Positions 1 to 9,589 of a DNA stretch of 41,772 bases are shown here, piece after piece; within the stretch, counting starts at the first letter, position 1, and every line of letters begins with the position of its first letter. A model generated the notes under the pieces. It did no database searches. It was not told the DNA's origin and saw nothing but the letters and a program-made list of their open reading frames with translations. The translations under genes and the position numbers were made by a program. Source of the stretch: Rodentibacter mrazii (GTDB lineage: Bacteria > Pseudomonadota > Gammaproteobacteria > Enterobacterales > Pasteurellaceae); NCBI RefSeq assembly GCF_001998825.1, contig NZ_MLHG01000050.1, positions 1 through 41,772 on the forward strand. Direction: 5' to 3'.

Positions 1-57
1 ATGAATTTCTTTACTATCTAATAATATCTCAACAACCTATTGTTGAAAGGAGTGATT

Positions 58-3000
58 ATGCAGGTCTCAAGAAGAAAATTCTTTAAGATCTGTGCAGGTG
101 GTATGGCGGGAACTTCCGCCGCTATGTTAGGCTTTGCTCCGGCAAATGCGTTAGCGGCGCCGCGTGAATATAAATTATTACGCGCTTATGAATCCCGTAA
201 CACTTGTACATATTGTGCCGTCAGTTGCGGTATGTTGCTTTATAGTACAGGCAAACCTCATACGGGCTTAAGTAGCTACACCGGTACAAATACTCGTTCA
301 AAATTATTTCACCTTGAGGGTGATCCCGACCATCCAATTAGCCGTGGCGCACTCTGTCCAAAAGGCGCCGGCGCACTAGATTACATAAACAGTGAAAGCC
401 GTGCTTTATATCCTCAATATCGCGCTCCGGGTTCCAACAAATGGGAACGTATTTCTTGGCAAGATGCGATCAAACGCATTGCCCGCTTAATGAAAGATGA
501 TCGCGATGCCAATTTTGTAGAAACCGATGCCAACGGGAAAACCGTAAACCGTTGGGCAACCACAGGGATTATGACCGCATCCGCCATGAGCAATGAAGCT
601 GCGTTACTGACGCAAAAATGGATTCGAATGCTCGGGATGGTACCGGTATGCAACCAAGCGAATACTTGACACGGACCAACGGTAGCAAGTCTTGCTCCAT
701 CATTTGGTCGCGGTGCCATGACAAATAACTGGGTTGACATCAAAAATGCCAATTTAATTATCGTTCAAGGCGGTAACCCTGCCGAAGCCCACCCTGTTGG
801 TTTCCGTTGGGCAATTGAAGCGAAGAAAAACGGTGCAAAAATCATCGTTATTGATCCACGCTTTAACCGTACAGCTTCTGTCGCTGATCTTCATGCGCCA
901 ATTCGTTCAGGTTCTGATATTGCGTTCTTAATGGGCGTGATTCGTTACTTATTGGAAAATGATAAGATTCAGCATGAATATGTTAAACACTACACGAACG
1001 CCTCTTTCTTAGTCAACGAAAACTTTAAATTTGAAGACGGACTGTTCTCAGGCTACGATGCTGAAAAGCGCAGCTATGACAAATCAACATGGAATTACCA
1101 GTTTGATGAGAATGGTCAGGCTAAACGTGATATGACATTACAACATCCACGTTGTGTGATTAATGTATTGAAAGAACATGTTTCCCGTTACACACCGGAA
1201 ATGGTTGAACGCGTGACCGGGGTAAAACAAAAACTGTTCTTACAAATCTGCGAGGAAATTGGTAAAACTGCTGAACCGAACAAAACGATGACGCATTTAT
1301 ATGCGTTAGGTTTTACAGAACATACTATCGGTACACAAAATATTCGCTCAATGGCAATGATCCAGTTGTTATTAGGTAATATGGGAATGCCGGGTGGTGG
1401 TATTAACGCATTACGTGGGCACTCAAACGTACAAGGTACAACAGATATGGGATTGTTACCAACCTCCCTACCTGGCTATATGCGTCTGCCAAACGATAAA
1501 GACTCGTCTTACGAGCAGTATATCAATGCAATCACGCCAAAAGACATTGTTCCGGGTCAAATCAACTATTATCGTAATACCTCAAAATTCTTTGTGAGCA
1601 TGATGAAAACCTTTTATGGTGACAATGCAACCAAAGAAAACGGCTGGGGCTTTGATTTCTTACCAAAAACAGATCGTTTTTACGACCCTATTACTCATGT
1701 GAAATTAATGAATGACGGTCAGTTACACGGTTGGATTTTACAAGGCTTTAACGTCTTGAACTCATTACCGAATAAGAATAAAACCCTTGCCGGTATGAGC
1801 AAGTTGAAATTCTTAATCGTACTTGATCCGCTTCAAACGGAAAGTTCTGAATTCTGGAAAAACTTTGGTGAATCAAACAATGTTAATCCTGCGGACATTC
1901 AGACTGAAGTATTCCGTTTACCAACCACTTGTTTCGCAGAAGAAGACGGTTCAATTTCCAACTCCGGACGTTGGGCGCAATGGCACTGGAAAGGTTGCGA
2001 CCAACCGGGTGAAGCATTACCGGATGTGGATATTCTTTCCATGCTCCGTGAAGAAATGCACGAACTCTATAAAAAAGAAGGCGGTCGTGGCATTGAATCT
2101 TTTGAAGCAATGACATGGAATTATGCACAATCACACTCACCAAGTGCGGAAGAATTAGCGAAAGAATTAAATGGTTATGCCCTTGAAGATCTTTACGATC
2201 CAAACGGCAACCTAATGTATAAAAAAGGTCAATTACTCAACGGGTTCGCACATCTACGTGATGACGGAACTACCACATCGGGTAACTGGCTATACGTAGG
2301 TCAATGGACGGAAAAAGGTAACCAAACCGCCAATCGGGATAATTCAGATCCATCCGGATTAGGTTGTACCATAGGTTGGGGCTTTGCTTGGCCGGCAAAC
2401 CGCCGTGTACTTTATAGCCGCGCCTCCTTAGATATTAATGGTAAACCATGGGATAAACATCGTCAGTTAATCAAATGGAACGGTAAAAACTGGAATTGGT
2501 TTGATATTGCCGACTATGGTACTCAACCACCGGGTTCTGATACGGGACCGTTTATTATGTCTGCCGAAGGTGTAGGTCGTTTATTCGCTGTTGATAAAAT
2601 CAATAATGGTCCAATCCCTGAACATTATGAGCCGATTGAAAGCCCGATTGATACAAACCCACTCCATCCAAATGTGGTGACGGATCCAACGGTGCGTATT
2701 TACAAAGAAGACCGTGAATTTATCGGTTCAAACAAAGAGTACCCATTCGTGGCAACTACTTACCGTTTAACCGAACATTTCCACAGTTGGACTGCACAAT
2801 CTGCACTGAATATTATTGCCCAACCACAACAATTTGTGGAAATAGGGGAAAAATTGGCGGCCGAAAAAGGTATCCAAAAAGGCGATATGGTGAAAATCAC
2901 CTCAAAACGTGGTTATATCAAGGCAGTTGCAGTGGTCACCAAGCGTTTGAAAGAATTGGTAATTGATGGAAAAACCGTTCACCATGTGGGTATTCCGATT

Positions 3001-3141
3001 CACTGGAATATGAAGGTCTTGAACGGTAAAGGCAATCGCGGATTCTCCACTAACGTTCTGACTCCGTCTTGGGGTGAAGCAAATACACAAACACCGGAAT
3101 ATAAAACATTCCTAGTGAATATTGAGAAAGCGGAGGTATAA
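58..3141 (+). CDS. fdnG: Formate dehydrogenase major subunit, selenocysteine-containing (Nar-linked, periplasmic)
   Basis: Molybdopterin/selenocysteine subunit that oxidises formate to CO2 in the periplasm and passes electrons to FdxH and FdxI. The reading frame is open from 58 to 3141 except for TGA at 667-669, read as selenocysteine 204 in the context NQANT-U-HGPTVA typical of this family. With the TGA read through the product is 1027 residues, close to E. coli FdnG/FdoG. The N-terminus carries a Tat signal (SRRKFF, residues 4-9, then a hydrophobic stretch ending near ANALA). Cys50, Cys53, Cys57 and Cys100 are the likely [4Fe-4S] ligands. The ATG at 58 is preferred over 40 because AAGGAG lies just before it and the Tat motif is then correctly placed. 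FdxH follows directly. In Haemophilus this gene is often called fdxG. An annotator unaware of Sec would split it at 669/718. Confidence 0.95.
681..698 (+). promoter_or_regulatory. SECIS-type hairpin for selenocysteine insertion in fdnG
   Basis: Downstream of the TGA at 667 the RNA can fold as GG, bulged U, AGCA, loop AGUCU, UGCU, CC. Counting the U of UGA as 1, the bulged U is nucleotide 17 and the loop carries G23 and U24, the residues known to be needed for SelB binding in E. coli formate dehydrogenase mRNAs. This supports genuine recoding rather than a nonsense mutation. Confidence 0.85.
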
Positions 3142-4068
3142 ATGATGGGTGTACAATCTCAAGATATTATTAAGGTCTCCGCAACCTCAGACCTCACACC
3201 TGCACCGCAGGCACGAGATCACAAAGTTGAAGTGGCAAAACTGATTGACGTTTCCACCTGTATCGGCTGTAAAGCCTGTCAAGTGGGTTGTTCGGAGTGG
3301 AATGACATCCGCTCCGATGTCAATGCACAATGCGTAGGTGTTTATGACAACCCGGTTGATCTCAATGCCAAAGCATGGACTGTAATGCGCTTTAATGAAG
3401 TGGAAGAAAACGATCGTTTAGAATGGTTAATTCGTAAAGACGGTTGTATGCATTGCTCGGAACCCGGTTGTTTAAAAGCGTGCCCTGCACCGGGCGCAAT
3501 TATCCAATACAAAAATGGTATTGTGGATTTCCAATCGGATAAATGTATCGGCTGTGGGTATTGTATTGCCGGCTGTCCGTTTAACATTCCTCGAATGAAT
3601 CCGGACGACAATCGTGTGTATAAATGCACCCTTTGTGTCGATCGTGTTTCTGTCGGTCAAGAGCCGGCTTGTGTCAAAACCTGTCCGACAGGTGCGATTC
3701 GTTTCGGTTCAAAAGAAGAAATGAAAATCTATGCGGAACAACGCGTTGCCGATCTTAAATCGCGTGGCTATGAAAAGGCAGGACTTTATGATCCACCGGG
3801 AGTTGGCGGCACGCACGTGATGTATGTGCTACATCACGCAGACAGACCTGAACTTTACAATGGTCTCCCGAAAGATCCGCAAATCGACCTCAGTATCACT
3901 TTATGGAAAGATGTGTTAAAACCGGTTGCAGCTGTTGCAATGGGTGGTTTGGCATTAGCTGAGCTTGGTCATTATTTAACCGTTGGTCCAAATGTTGAGA
4001 CGGATGTCGAAGATCACCATGAAAAATTTGAAAACGAAGATAAACACGGAGGAAAAAAAGATGAGTAA
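3142..4068 (+). CDS. fdxH: Formate dehydrogenase iron-sulfur (beta) subunit
   Basis: Electron-transfer subunit of the membrane-bound formate dehydrogenase, carrying electrons from FdnG to the cytochrome b subunit. The 308-residue protein has four ferredoxin-type cysteine clusters: [11 protein letters not shown] near residue 40, [14 protein letters not shown] near 100, [12 protein letters not shown] near 135 and a final set CTLC plus CVKTCP near 160-180. A single hydrophobic segment near residues 255-275 should anchor it to the membrane on the periplasmic side. It starts immediately after the fdnG stop codon; two ATGs lie in tandem (3142 and 3145) behind a GGAGG ribosome site, so either could be used. 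The 3' end overlaps the start of the cytochrome gene by eight bases, so translation is probably coupled. Confidence 0.95.
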   Translation: MMGVQSQDIIKVSATSDLTPAPQARDHKVEVAKLIDVSTCIGCKACQVGCSEWNDIRSDVNAQCVGVYDNPVDLNAKAWTVMRFNEVEENDRLEWLIRKDGCMHCSEPGCLKACPAPGAIIQYKNGIVDFQSDKCIGCGYCIAGCPFNIPRMNPDDNRVYKCTLCVDRVSVGQEPACVKTCPTGAIRFGSKEEMKIYAEQRVADLKSRGYEKAGLYDPPGVGGTHVMYVLHHADRPELYNGLPKDPQIDLSITLWKDVLKPVAAVAMGGLALAELGHYLTVGPNVETDVEDHHEKFENEDKHGGKKDE

Positions 4069-4771
4069 ATTTGAAATTACTAACGATACTCGTATCGTTC
4101 GTCATCGAATTCCTGCACGTTTAAGTCACTGGTTTTTAGTCATTTCATTCTTTCTGACTATGTTTACCGGTGTGGCTTTCTTTTTCCCTGATTTTGCTTG
4201 GTTAACGGAAATTTTAGGTACCCCTCAACTTGCTCGGGCAATTCATCCTTTCACAGGGCTTTTAATGTTCGTTGCCTTTATTTTCTTGTGTTCCTTATAT
4301 TGGCATCATAACATTCCTGAGAAAAATGATATTCGCTGGTTAAAAGGTATCGTTGAAGTACTAAAAGGCAATGAACACGAAGTGGCATATAATGGAAAAT
4401 ACAACCTTGGTCAGAAAATGTTGTTTTGGACATTGATTCTTGCCATGTTCACCTTATTAGCAACCGGTATCATCATGTGGCGTCAGTATTTCTCCCACTA
4501 CTTCTCAATTCCGGTGCTAAGAATAGCAATACTTCTCCACTCTGCCAGTGCCTTTATGCTATTTACCGGCATTATGGTACATATATATATGGCATTTTGG
4601 GTAAAAGGATCAATTCGCGGTATTGTGGAAGGTTGGGTAACCGTTCGTTGGGCAAAAAAACACCACCCACGTTGGTATCGTGAAGAAGTGTTACCGGAGC
4701 TGGAAAAAGACGGAGAACGTGAAACAAAAGGTGAAAAACCGAAAGCCTTATTCAAAGGTATTGCGGGCTAA
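4061..4771 (+). CDS. fdxI: Formate dehydrogenase cytochrome b556 (gamma) subunit
   Basis: Integral membrane di-haem cytochrome b that takes electrons from FdxH and reduces quinone. The start at 4061 follows a GGAGG site and gives 236 residues, beginning [20 protein letters not shown], similar in size to the Haemophilus protein and slightly longer than E. coli FdnI/FdoI. About four membrane-spanning segments are visible, with candidate haem-ligand histidines in the first segment (RLSHW), near AIHPFTG, and late in the protein ([11 protein letters not shown] and MVHIYMAFW). The C-terminal tail is charged and cytoplasmic. The ATG overlaps the last bases of fdxH, showing a tight fdnG-fdxH-fdxI operon. 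Confidence 0.93.
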   Translation: MSKFEITNDTRIVRHRIPARLSHWFLVISFFLTMFTGVAFFFPDFAWLTEILGTPQLARAIHPFTGLLMFVAFIFLCSLYWHHNIPEKNDIRWLKGIVEVLKGNEHEVAYNGKYNLGQKMLFWTLILAMFTLLATGIIMWRQYFSHYFSIPVLRIAILLHSASAFMLFTGIMVHIYMAFWVKGSIRGIVEGWVTVRWAKKHHPRWYREEVLPELEKDGERETKGEKPKALFKGIAG

Positions 4772-4787
4772 GTCAAAAACGAACGCC

Positions 4788-4818
4788 AAAAGTGCGGTTA
4801 AAAATGACCGCACTTTTT
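4788..4818. terminator. Uptake-signal dyad, likely terminator or attenuator between fdxI and fdhE
   Basis: Two uptake signal sequences in opposite orientation (AAGTGCGGT at 4790-4798 and ACCGCACTT at 4807-4815) form a stem with a short A/T-rich loop, followed by a T run. In Haemophilus such USS pairs commonly act as intrinsic terminators. It would separate fdhE from the structural genes, at least partly. Confidence 0.7.
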
Positions 4819-4835
4819 ATTATTGAAGAGGCATT

Positions 4836-5747
4836 ATGAGCATCAAAATCCTATCAGAATCCGAAATTAAGCAACAAAAAACAAATTCTTACGAAACACC
4901 GGCTATACTATTTGCCAACCCTAAAAATCTTTATCAACGCCGTGCAAAACGTTTAAGAGAATTGGCAAAAGAACATCCATTTGCCGATTATTTGCTTTTT
5001 GTTGCAGATGTAGTTGAAAGTCAGCTAAATATATTAGAAAAAAATCCGCTCGAAAAACAAAACTTCGAATATCTAAACAGTGTTGAGCCACTAAATGCAA
5101 AAACCTTCAAACGTAATCGCATTTGGCGTGAATATCTCAGCGAAATCTTGCATGAGACAAAACTAAAAGCAAATGAACAAGTTCTGACAACCATTGAATC
5201 GCTGGAAAAAGCCAGTACCGCAGAACTGGAACAAATGGCGGATCAATTATTGGCGGAGGAGTTTAATCTGGTCAGTAGCGACAAGGCCGTTTTTATTTGG
5301 GCGGCACTCTCACTCTACTGGCTCCAATTAACGCAACAAATTCCCCATCATAGCCGACTAGAAAATGCTGAAAACTTACACCTCTGCCCTGTCTGTAACT
5401 CTCTGCCGGTATCAAGCATGGTTCACATTGGCACATCTCAAGGTTTACGTTATTTGCATTGCTCATTGTGTGAAAGTGAATGGAATCTGGTTCGCGCTCA
5501 ATGTACCAATTGCAATGCTCACGATAAATTAGAAATGTGGTCATTAAATGAAGAATTAGCATTGATCCGTGCAGAAACCTGCGGTAGCTGTGAAAGCTAT
5601 TTGAAAATGATGTTTCAAGAAAAAGATCCTAATGTGGAAGCTGTTGCCGACGACTTAGCCTCTATTTTCTTAGATGTGGAAATGGAAGAAAAAGGTTTTT
5701 CCCGTAGCGGGATAAATCCGTTCCTTTTCCCAGCACAAGAAGTCTAG
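4836..5747 (+). CDS. fdhE: Formate dehydrogenase accessory protein FdhE
   Basis: Cytoplasmic maturation factor for respiratory formate dehydrogenases; family members bind the catalytic subunit and an iron centre through conserved CxxC motifs. The 303-residue product has four CxxC pairs in its C-terminal half: CPVC, CSLC, CTNC and CGSC, as expected for FdhE (rubredoxin-like domains). The length matches the family. It lies 64 bases after fdxI, separated by a USS-dyad hairpin, so it may have lower or separate expression. The ATG at 4836 is preceded by GAAGAGG. Confidence 0.93.
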   Translation: MSIKILSESEIKQQKTNSYETPAILFANPKNLYQRRAKRLRELAKEHPFADYLLFVADVVESQLNILEKNPLEKQNFEYLNSVEPLNAKTFKRNRIWREYLSEILHETKLKANEQVLTTIESLEKASTAELEQMADQLLAEEFNLVSSDKAVFIWAALSLYWLQLTQQIPHHSRLENAENLHLCPVCNSLPVSSMVHIGTSQGLRYLHCSLCESEWNLVRAQCTNCNAHDKLEMWSLNEELALIRAETCGSCESYLKMMFQEKDPNVEAVADDLASIFLDVEMEEKGFSRSGINPFLFPAQEV

Positions 5748-5753
5748 TAAAAA

Positions 5754-5781
5754 CGGTCGTTATTTTTTCCAATAACGACCG
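5754..5781. terminator. Bidirectional terminator between fdhE and rimI
   Basis: A perfect 11-bp inverted repeat (CGGTCGTTATT and AATAACGACCG) with a six-base loop sits just after the fdhE stop, between the convergent genes fdhE and rimI, flanked by A and T runs. The sequence is not a USS. Confidence 0.8.
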
Positions 5782-5786
5782 CTCTT

Positions 5787-6227
5787 TTATAAATAACACG
5801 CCATTACAACAGCATTCTCTCTTTTCCCATCAGGCAATGGATAGTAATTTTTACGGATATCCACCTCATTAAATCCTTGCTTTTCATATAGCCAACGAGC
5901 CGAATTGGATTCCCTCACTTCAAGCCATAGGGTTTGGATTCCCTTTTCTTTAAGCTGCTCTATGAGTTCCTTCAAAAGGAAGGAGCCGAATCCTTTTCCT
6001 TGCATAACAGGTTCAATGGCAATATTAAACAACGTTGCCTCATCCAATACTATTTGGCAAATTGCAAATCCTACAATTTGGTTATCTTTAACCAACTTCA
6101 GATTCAAATAACGATCACCTTGATTATTTTTTAATCTCCCCAAAGACCAAGGCATTAAATGTGCTTGCTGTTCAATTTCATACAAACGCTCAAAATCACA
6201 TTCTTCAATAGTAAAAATTTGAAGCAT
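5787..6227 (-). CDS. rimI: Ribosomal protein S18 alanine N-acetyltransferase
   Basis: GNAT-family enzyme that transfers acetyl from acetyl-CoA to the N-terminal alanine of ribosomal protein S18. The acetyl-CoA loop is visible as VMQGKGFGSFLLKEL, and the C-terminal part has the family pattern LEVRESNSARWLYEKQGF. The frame is open for 33 codons further upstream, into holD, but MLQIFTIEECDF at 6227 is the family-like start and gives 146 residues. It starts four bases after the holD stop, so holD-rimI is probably one transcript, the same pairing I recall in H. influenzae. Confidence 0.9.
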   Translation of the reverse strand: MLQIFTIEECDFERLYEIEQQAHLMPWSLGRLKNNQGDRYLNLKLVKDNQIVGFAICQIVLDEATLFNIAIEPVMQGKGFGSFLLKELIEQLKEKGIQTLWLEVRESNSARWLYEKQGFNEVDIRKNYYPLPDGKRENAVVMACYL

Positions 6228-6231
6228 AATG

Positions 6232-6636
6232 TTAAACTTGTTGAATTTGCTGCCAAAGTTCACGTTTGGCAGAGGGTGAAGATTGAAAATCCTGATAGCT
6301 CGGTGAACGATAAATGCCTTCGGCATTCAAACAATAAGGCAAAGTGCGGTCAATTTTCGCTATATTTTCAGCGAGTAGCCAATAGCGTACAGAATGCTTT
6401 AACTCAAGATGTTGGATTTGTTCATAATTCAAACATAGACAATCTTCTTGCTTTATTTGAAGGCTCATTAATACATCCTCAAATAAAGGAGATTTACTCA
6501 AATTTTCATCGGATACCACCACAAAACGAATATGTTCCGCCACAGTAATCCCCACCGCCCCTTGAAATACCTCAGGACGGTAAAGCTCCCATTGAGTTAT
6601 CCCCATCTCTTTTAGAAGAAGATTGCGTCTTTCCAT
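6232..6636 (-). CDS. holD: DNA polymerase III psi subunit
   Basis: Small clamp-loader accessory subunit that, with chi, links the polymerase III holoenzyme to single-strand binding protein. The 134-residue protein begins MERRNLLLKEMGITQWELYRP, with the typical WELYRPEVFQG pattern of HolD. Psi is poorly conserved overall, so recognition rests on this N-terminus, the size and the holD-rimI gene order. A perfect USS is embedded in the coding sequence at 6342-6350. Confidence 0.88.
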   Translation of the reverse strand: MERRNLLLKEMGITQWELYRPEVFQGAVGITVAEHIRFVVVSDENLSKSPLFEDVLMSLQIKQEDCLCLNYEQIQHLELKHSVRYWLLAENIAKIDRTLPYCLNAEGIYRSPSYQDFQSSPSAKRELWQQIQQV

Positions 6637-6645
6637 TTTAATTAA

Positions 6646-7224
6646 TTAGAGAGAAATTGAATCAAACGGGTAGCTCATAAGGCTATTTACAATCGAACGT
6701 TCTTCCGCTTCCGTTAATTTTTGTTGATAGGCTTTTAGACTACGAAATGACAGAATATTTTTTTCAGAATGCACCACAGCAATAAAACGCTGAAAATCCT
6801 TACCATTACATGCATAGTAAAAAGAACTGCCATAGCTTAAAGTTTGCAAATCACATACTTTTTTATTGGAATCCAAATATCTATTAGTTAAAGTCGGTAC
6901 ATGGGAAAGATCTTTTAAATAAAAAGTTTCACTGGTAACCGATTTACGGTTTGAACGATCTAAACTCACTGCTAAGCTAATAAAACGAGGATCATCGCCT
7001 TTTACCGCTCTCGTTTGTTTCACATATTTTTCGCCATTAAACTCAATTTCAGTACCGACCTTTTTTACCCGTTCAAATTGTTCATCTAATTTTTTGAACA
7101 TTTCAACCTGCTCCGGTGTGATTTCAACTTTAGAAGGGGCTTGCGCTTTACCTTGTATCTGCTCAATGAGTTGACAACCTGATAATAAGCCGACCATTGC
7201 TGCCGCAAGTACGATTTTTTTCAT
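6646..7224 (-). CDS. Predicted outer-membrane lipoprotein of unknown function
   Basis: I do not recognise this family. The 192-residue product starts at the ATG at 7224, behind AAGGAA, with a classic lipoprotein signal MKKIVLAAAMVGLLSGC; the lipid-attachment cysteine is residue 17. The residue after Cys is Gln, which does not signal inner-membrane retention, so an outer-membrane location is expected. The mature part is mixed alpha/beta, has a Gln/Lys-rich coiled region after the lipobox (near residues 35-55), and has two further cysteines (VCDLQ and YACNG) that could pair in the periplasm. It lies nine bases upstream of holD on the same strand and divergent from rsmC. The open frame extends upstream of the lipoprotein signal, but that extension has no signal features. 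Confidence 0.75.
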   Translation of the reverse strand: MKKIVLAAAMVGLLSGCQLIEQIQGKAQAPSKVEITPEQVEMFKKLDEQFERVKKVGTEIEFNGEKYVKQTRAVKGDDPRFISLAVSLDRSNRKSVTSETFYLKDLSHVPTLTNRYLDSNKKVCDLQTLSYGSSFYYACNGKDFQRFIAVVHSEKNILSFRSLKAYQQKLTEAEERSIVNSLMSYPFDSISL

Positions 7225-7335
7225 AAAAGAATTCCTTGTAATAAATTGGTTAAAAACCAATGAAAAATGTTCTATTAGAGTTATCTTTGCTAGAATAGCA
7301 CTTAATTTTAACCAATAACCCACAGGATTCAAAGC

Positions 7336-8328
7336 GTGATTTCCCTTGAAAGTGAAGTTTTAGAGCGCCATCTTCCCCTTTTTTACCATAAGTCTGTTTT
7401 ACTTACCGGCGGAATTAACGATCAATTTCCACAAAAACTAGCACAACATTGCCAATCTGTTCAGGTTTGGAGCTGCTATTTTGATTATGCCCGCACCCAA
7501 AGTACAGTCAATTTTTCAATTGAATTTCAAGGTAAAGCAGATCTCATTATTTATTATTGGACAAAAAATAAGCAAGAAGTACAATTCCAACTGATACAAC
7601 TCCTTGCCAATGCGCAAGACGGACAAGAAATCTTCATCATCGGTGAAAACCGTTGCGGTGTACGTTCGGCAGAAAAAATACTCTCACCGTTTGGTGATAT
7701 TGCTAAAATTGATTCCGCACGCCGTTGTAAGCTATATCATTTTTCTCTGAAAAACCGACCGCACTTTTCACTCGATACTTTCTGGAAAACCTATCAACAT
7801 CCTCAACTACAAGGCTTAACAATCCATAGTTTACCCGGTGTGTTCAGTGCGAACGAATTGGATGTTGGGACCGCACTATTACTTTCCACGCTCAATCAAC
7901 CTATCAAAGGCAAGGTGCTTGATCTCGGTTGTGGTGCCGGTGTGATTGGTTCAATAATCAAAAAAGCGAATCCTAAAGCTGCTATCACGATGACCGATAT
8001 TCACGCTATGGCATTGGAATCCGCCCGAAAAACCCTTGCGGAAAATCAATTGGAAGGCGAAGTTTTTGCCAGCAATGTTTTCTCTAATATTGAAGGGAAA
8101 TTTGACCTAATCATTTCCAACCCGCCGTTCCATGATGGTATTGATACAGCTTATCAAGCGGTAACATCACTTATTAACCAAGCCAAACGGCATTTAAATC
8201 AAAGGGGCGAACTTCGCATTGTTGCTAATGCATTCTTACCTTATCCAGATTTATTGCAACAACATTTTGGGAAATTTGAGGTGTTGGCACAAACTTCAAA
8301 ATTTAAAGTTTACTCTGTAAAAAATTAA
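7336..8328 (+). CDS. rsmC: 16S rRNA (guanine1207-N2)-methyltransferase
   Basis: SAM-dependent methyltransferase acting on G1207 of 16S rRNA in the 30S subunit. The 330-residue protein has the two-domain RsmC layout: a degenerate N-terminal methyltransferase-like half, and a catalytic C-terminal half with the SAM motif VLDLGCGAGVIG near residue 195 and the amino-methyltransferase motif NPPFHDG near residue 260. Translation starts at GTG (7336) after CACAGGA; no in-frame ATG fits. treR follows only six bases later, so the two may be co-transcribed although functionally unrelated. A perfect USS lies inside the gene at 7758-7766. Confidence 0.92.
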   Translation: MISLESEVLERHLPLFYHKSVLLTGGINDQFPQKLAQHCQSVQVWSCYFDYARTQSTVNFSIEFQGKADLIIYYWTKNKQEVQFQLIQLLANAQDGQEIFIIGENRCGVRSAEKILSPFGDIAKIDSARRCKLYHFSLKNRPHFSLDTFWKTYQHPQLQGLTIHSLPGVFSANELDVGTALLLSTLNQPIKGKVLDLGCGAGVIGSIIKKANPKAAITMTDIHAMALESARKTLAENQLEGEVFASNVFSNIEGKFDLIISNPPFHDGIDTAYQAVTSLINQAKRHLNQRGELRIVANAFLPYPDLLQQHFGKFEVLAQTSKFKVYSVKN

Positions 8329-8334
8329 TCCAAG

Positions 8335-9276
8335 ATGGAAAAGAATTATACAATTAAGGATATTGCAAAACTTTGCCAAGTGGGGAAATCTACCGTTTCC
8401 CGCGTGTTAAATAATGATCCCAAAGTCAGTGAAGCCACACGACAAAAAGTTCAAACGATCATTGACTCCATTGGTTTCAGTCCAAACCGTTCTGCTCAGG
8501 CTATGCGTGGTGCACAAGAACCGGTTGTAGGTATTATTGTCTCGAGACTTAATTCAAGCGGTGAATCCCAAACATTACGAGCAATTTTGACCGCACTTTA
8601 CCGCCAAAAAATTACACCGATCATTGTTGAAAGTCAGTTTGACGAAAAACAAGTTGCCCACCATCTCAATCTATTCAAACAACGCCAAGTGGATAGCGTA
8701 ATTGTATTTGGATTTTCTCCTCTTTCCGAAAACATATTGCAACAATGGCAGGGAAACATAGTTGTTATCGCCCGTTATTTTAAGGATATTTCTTGTGTTT
8801 ACTATGATGATCAAGGTGCAATTAATGCGCTTATGGATAAATTCTATACACAAGGATATCGCCACATCGGCTATCTCGGCATACATGATCAAGACGAAAC
8901 AACAGGGCGATTGCGTACACAAAGTTATTTGGATTTCTGTCAGCAGCACCAACTCAAGCCCAATTTTGCCCTCACTGAACTTAATATTGAAGCGGGCTAT
9001 CAGCATAGCGCACAGCTAGCCCAACCACTTGATGCCGTGTTATGCGCCACCACAACCCTTGCGGTTGGTATGGTAAAGTATTTACAAGAGTGTCAATCAA
9101 TGCGCCCGCTTGCTTATATCGGACAAAATCCGCTGTTGGAACATTTCGTACCAAATTTGATAAGCCTTGATTTCGGCTATGAACAAGCAGGAAATTGGGC
9201 GGTGGAATTGCTGCTAGCACAAATTTATGGAAACAAAACAGTAAAACAACGACTCGTTTCCTTTCATTTGTCGTAA
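8335..9276 (+). CDS. treR: LacI-family trehalose operon repressor
   Basis: Transcription repressor of treBC; in enterobacteria its inducer is trehalose-6-phosphate. The 313-residue protein has an N-terminal LacI helix-turn-helix (YTIKDIAKLCQVGKSTVSRV, residues 5-24, and the hinge helix SPNRSAQAMRG) followed by a periplasmic-binding-protein-like effector domain. Assignment to TreR rather than another LacI member rests on its place directly before treB-treC, its TreR-like length and the palindromic operator before treB. The ribosome site is weak (CCAAG). Confidence 0.9.
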   Translation: MEKNYTIKDIAKLCQVGKSTVSRVLNNDPKVSEATRQKVQTIIDSIGFSPNRSAQAMRGAQEPVVGIIVSRLNSSGESQTLRAILTALYRQKITPIIVESQFDEKQVAHHLNLFKQRQVDSVIVFGFSPLSENILQQWQGNIVVIARYFKDISCVYYDDQGAINALMDKFYTQGYRHIGYLGIHDQDETTGRLRTQSYLDFCQQHQLKPNFALTELNIEAGYQHSAQLAQPLDAVLCATTTLAVGMVKYLQECQSMRPLAYIGQNPLLEHFVPNLISLDFGYEQAGNWAVELLLAQIYGNKTVKQRLVSFHLS

Positions 9277-9466
9277 AAGCATGATTTCTGAAAATGACGC
9301 AAAAAATAACCGCTCTTAAACCTAATTTGCTCTATTTTCTTCATTCAGAACTGATATTTATTCATAACTCTATTAGGGCATTGGTACCATCTCCAATAAT
9401 CAATCCTGATTTTGCAAAAATGAGTAAAATCTGACCGCACTTAAACAACCAATCATCTTTCAATTT

Positions 9467-9482
9467 TGTGATCTTCCTCACA
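9467..9482 (+). promoter_or_regulatory. Perfect CRP site upstream of treB
   Basis: TGTGA-TCTTCC-TCACA matches the core CRP consensus on both arms. It lies 108-123 bases before the treB start codon. With a start site near 9536 (TTTATA box about 9525-9530) the centre would be near -61.5, a class I position. With the TATAAT at 9490-9495 it would overlap the promoter instead. The first geometry is more likely to give activation. Confidence 0.75.
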
Positions 9483-9504
9483 TTTCTGTTATAATGCCAC
9501 TCAA

Positions 9505-9520
9505 ATGGGAACGTTCCCAT
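9505..9520 (+). promoter_or_regulatory. Palindromic operator upstream of treB, probable TreR site
   Basis: ATGGGAACGTTCCCAT is a perfect 16-bp palindrome with the central CG typical of LacI-family operators. It sits just downstream of the TATAAT at 9490-9495, between the CRP site and treB, where a bound repressor would block transcription. The resemblance to enterobacterial TreR boxes is from memory. Confidence 0.75.
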
Positions 9521-9589
9521 TTACTTTATAAACCTAAAGCGTATAATTCTCAGCCGTTTAATTTTTATACTAAAAAGAAGGTTTTTCTT

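Noticed and set aside
414-752. Minus-strand open frame across the fdnG TGA region
   Set aside because: It is the shadow of fdnG, has no recognisable domain and spans a strongly conserved coding sequence on the other strand.
1883-2203. Minus-strand open frame inside fdnG
   Set aside because: Lies wholly within a conserved gene on the opposite strand, with no ribosome site or family similarity.
6159-6548. Plus-strand open frame opposite rimI and holD
   Set aside because: Antisense to two recognisable genes, low-complexity composition and no ribosome site.
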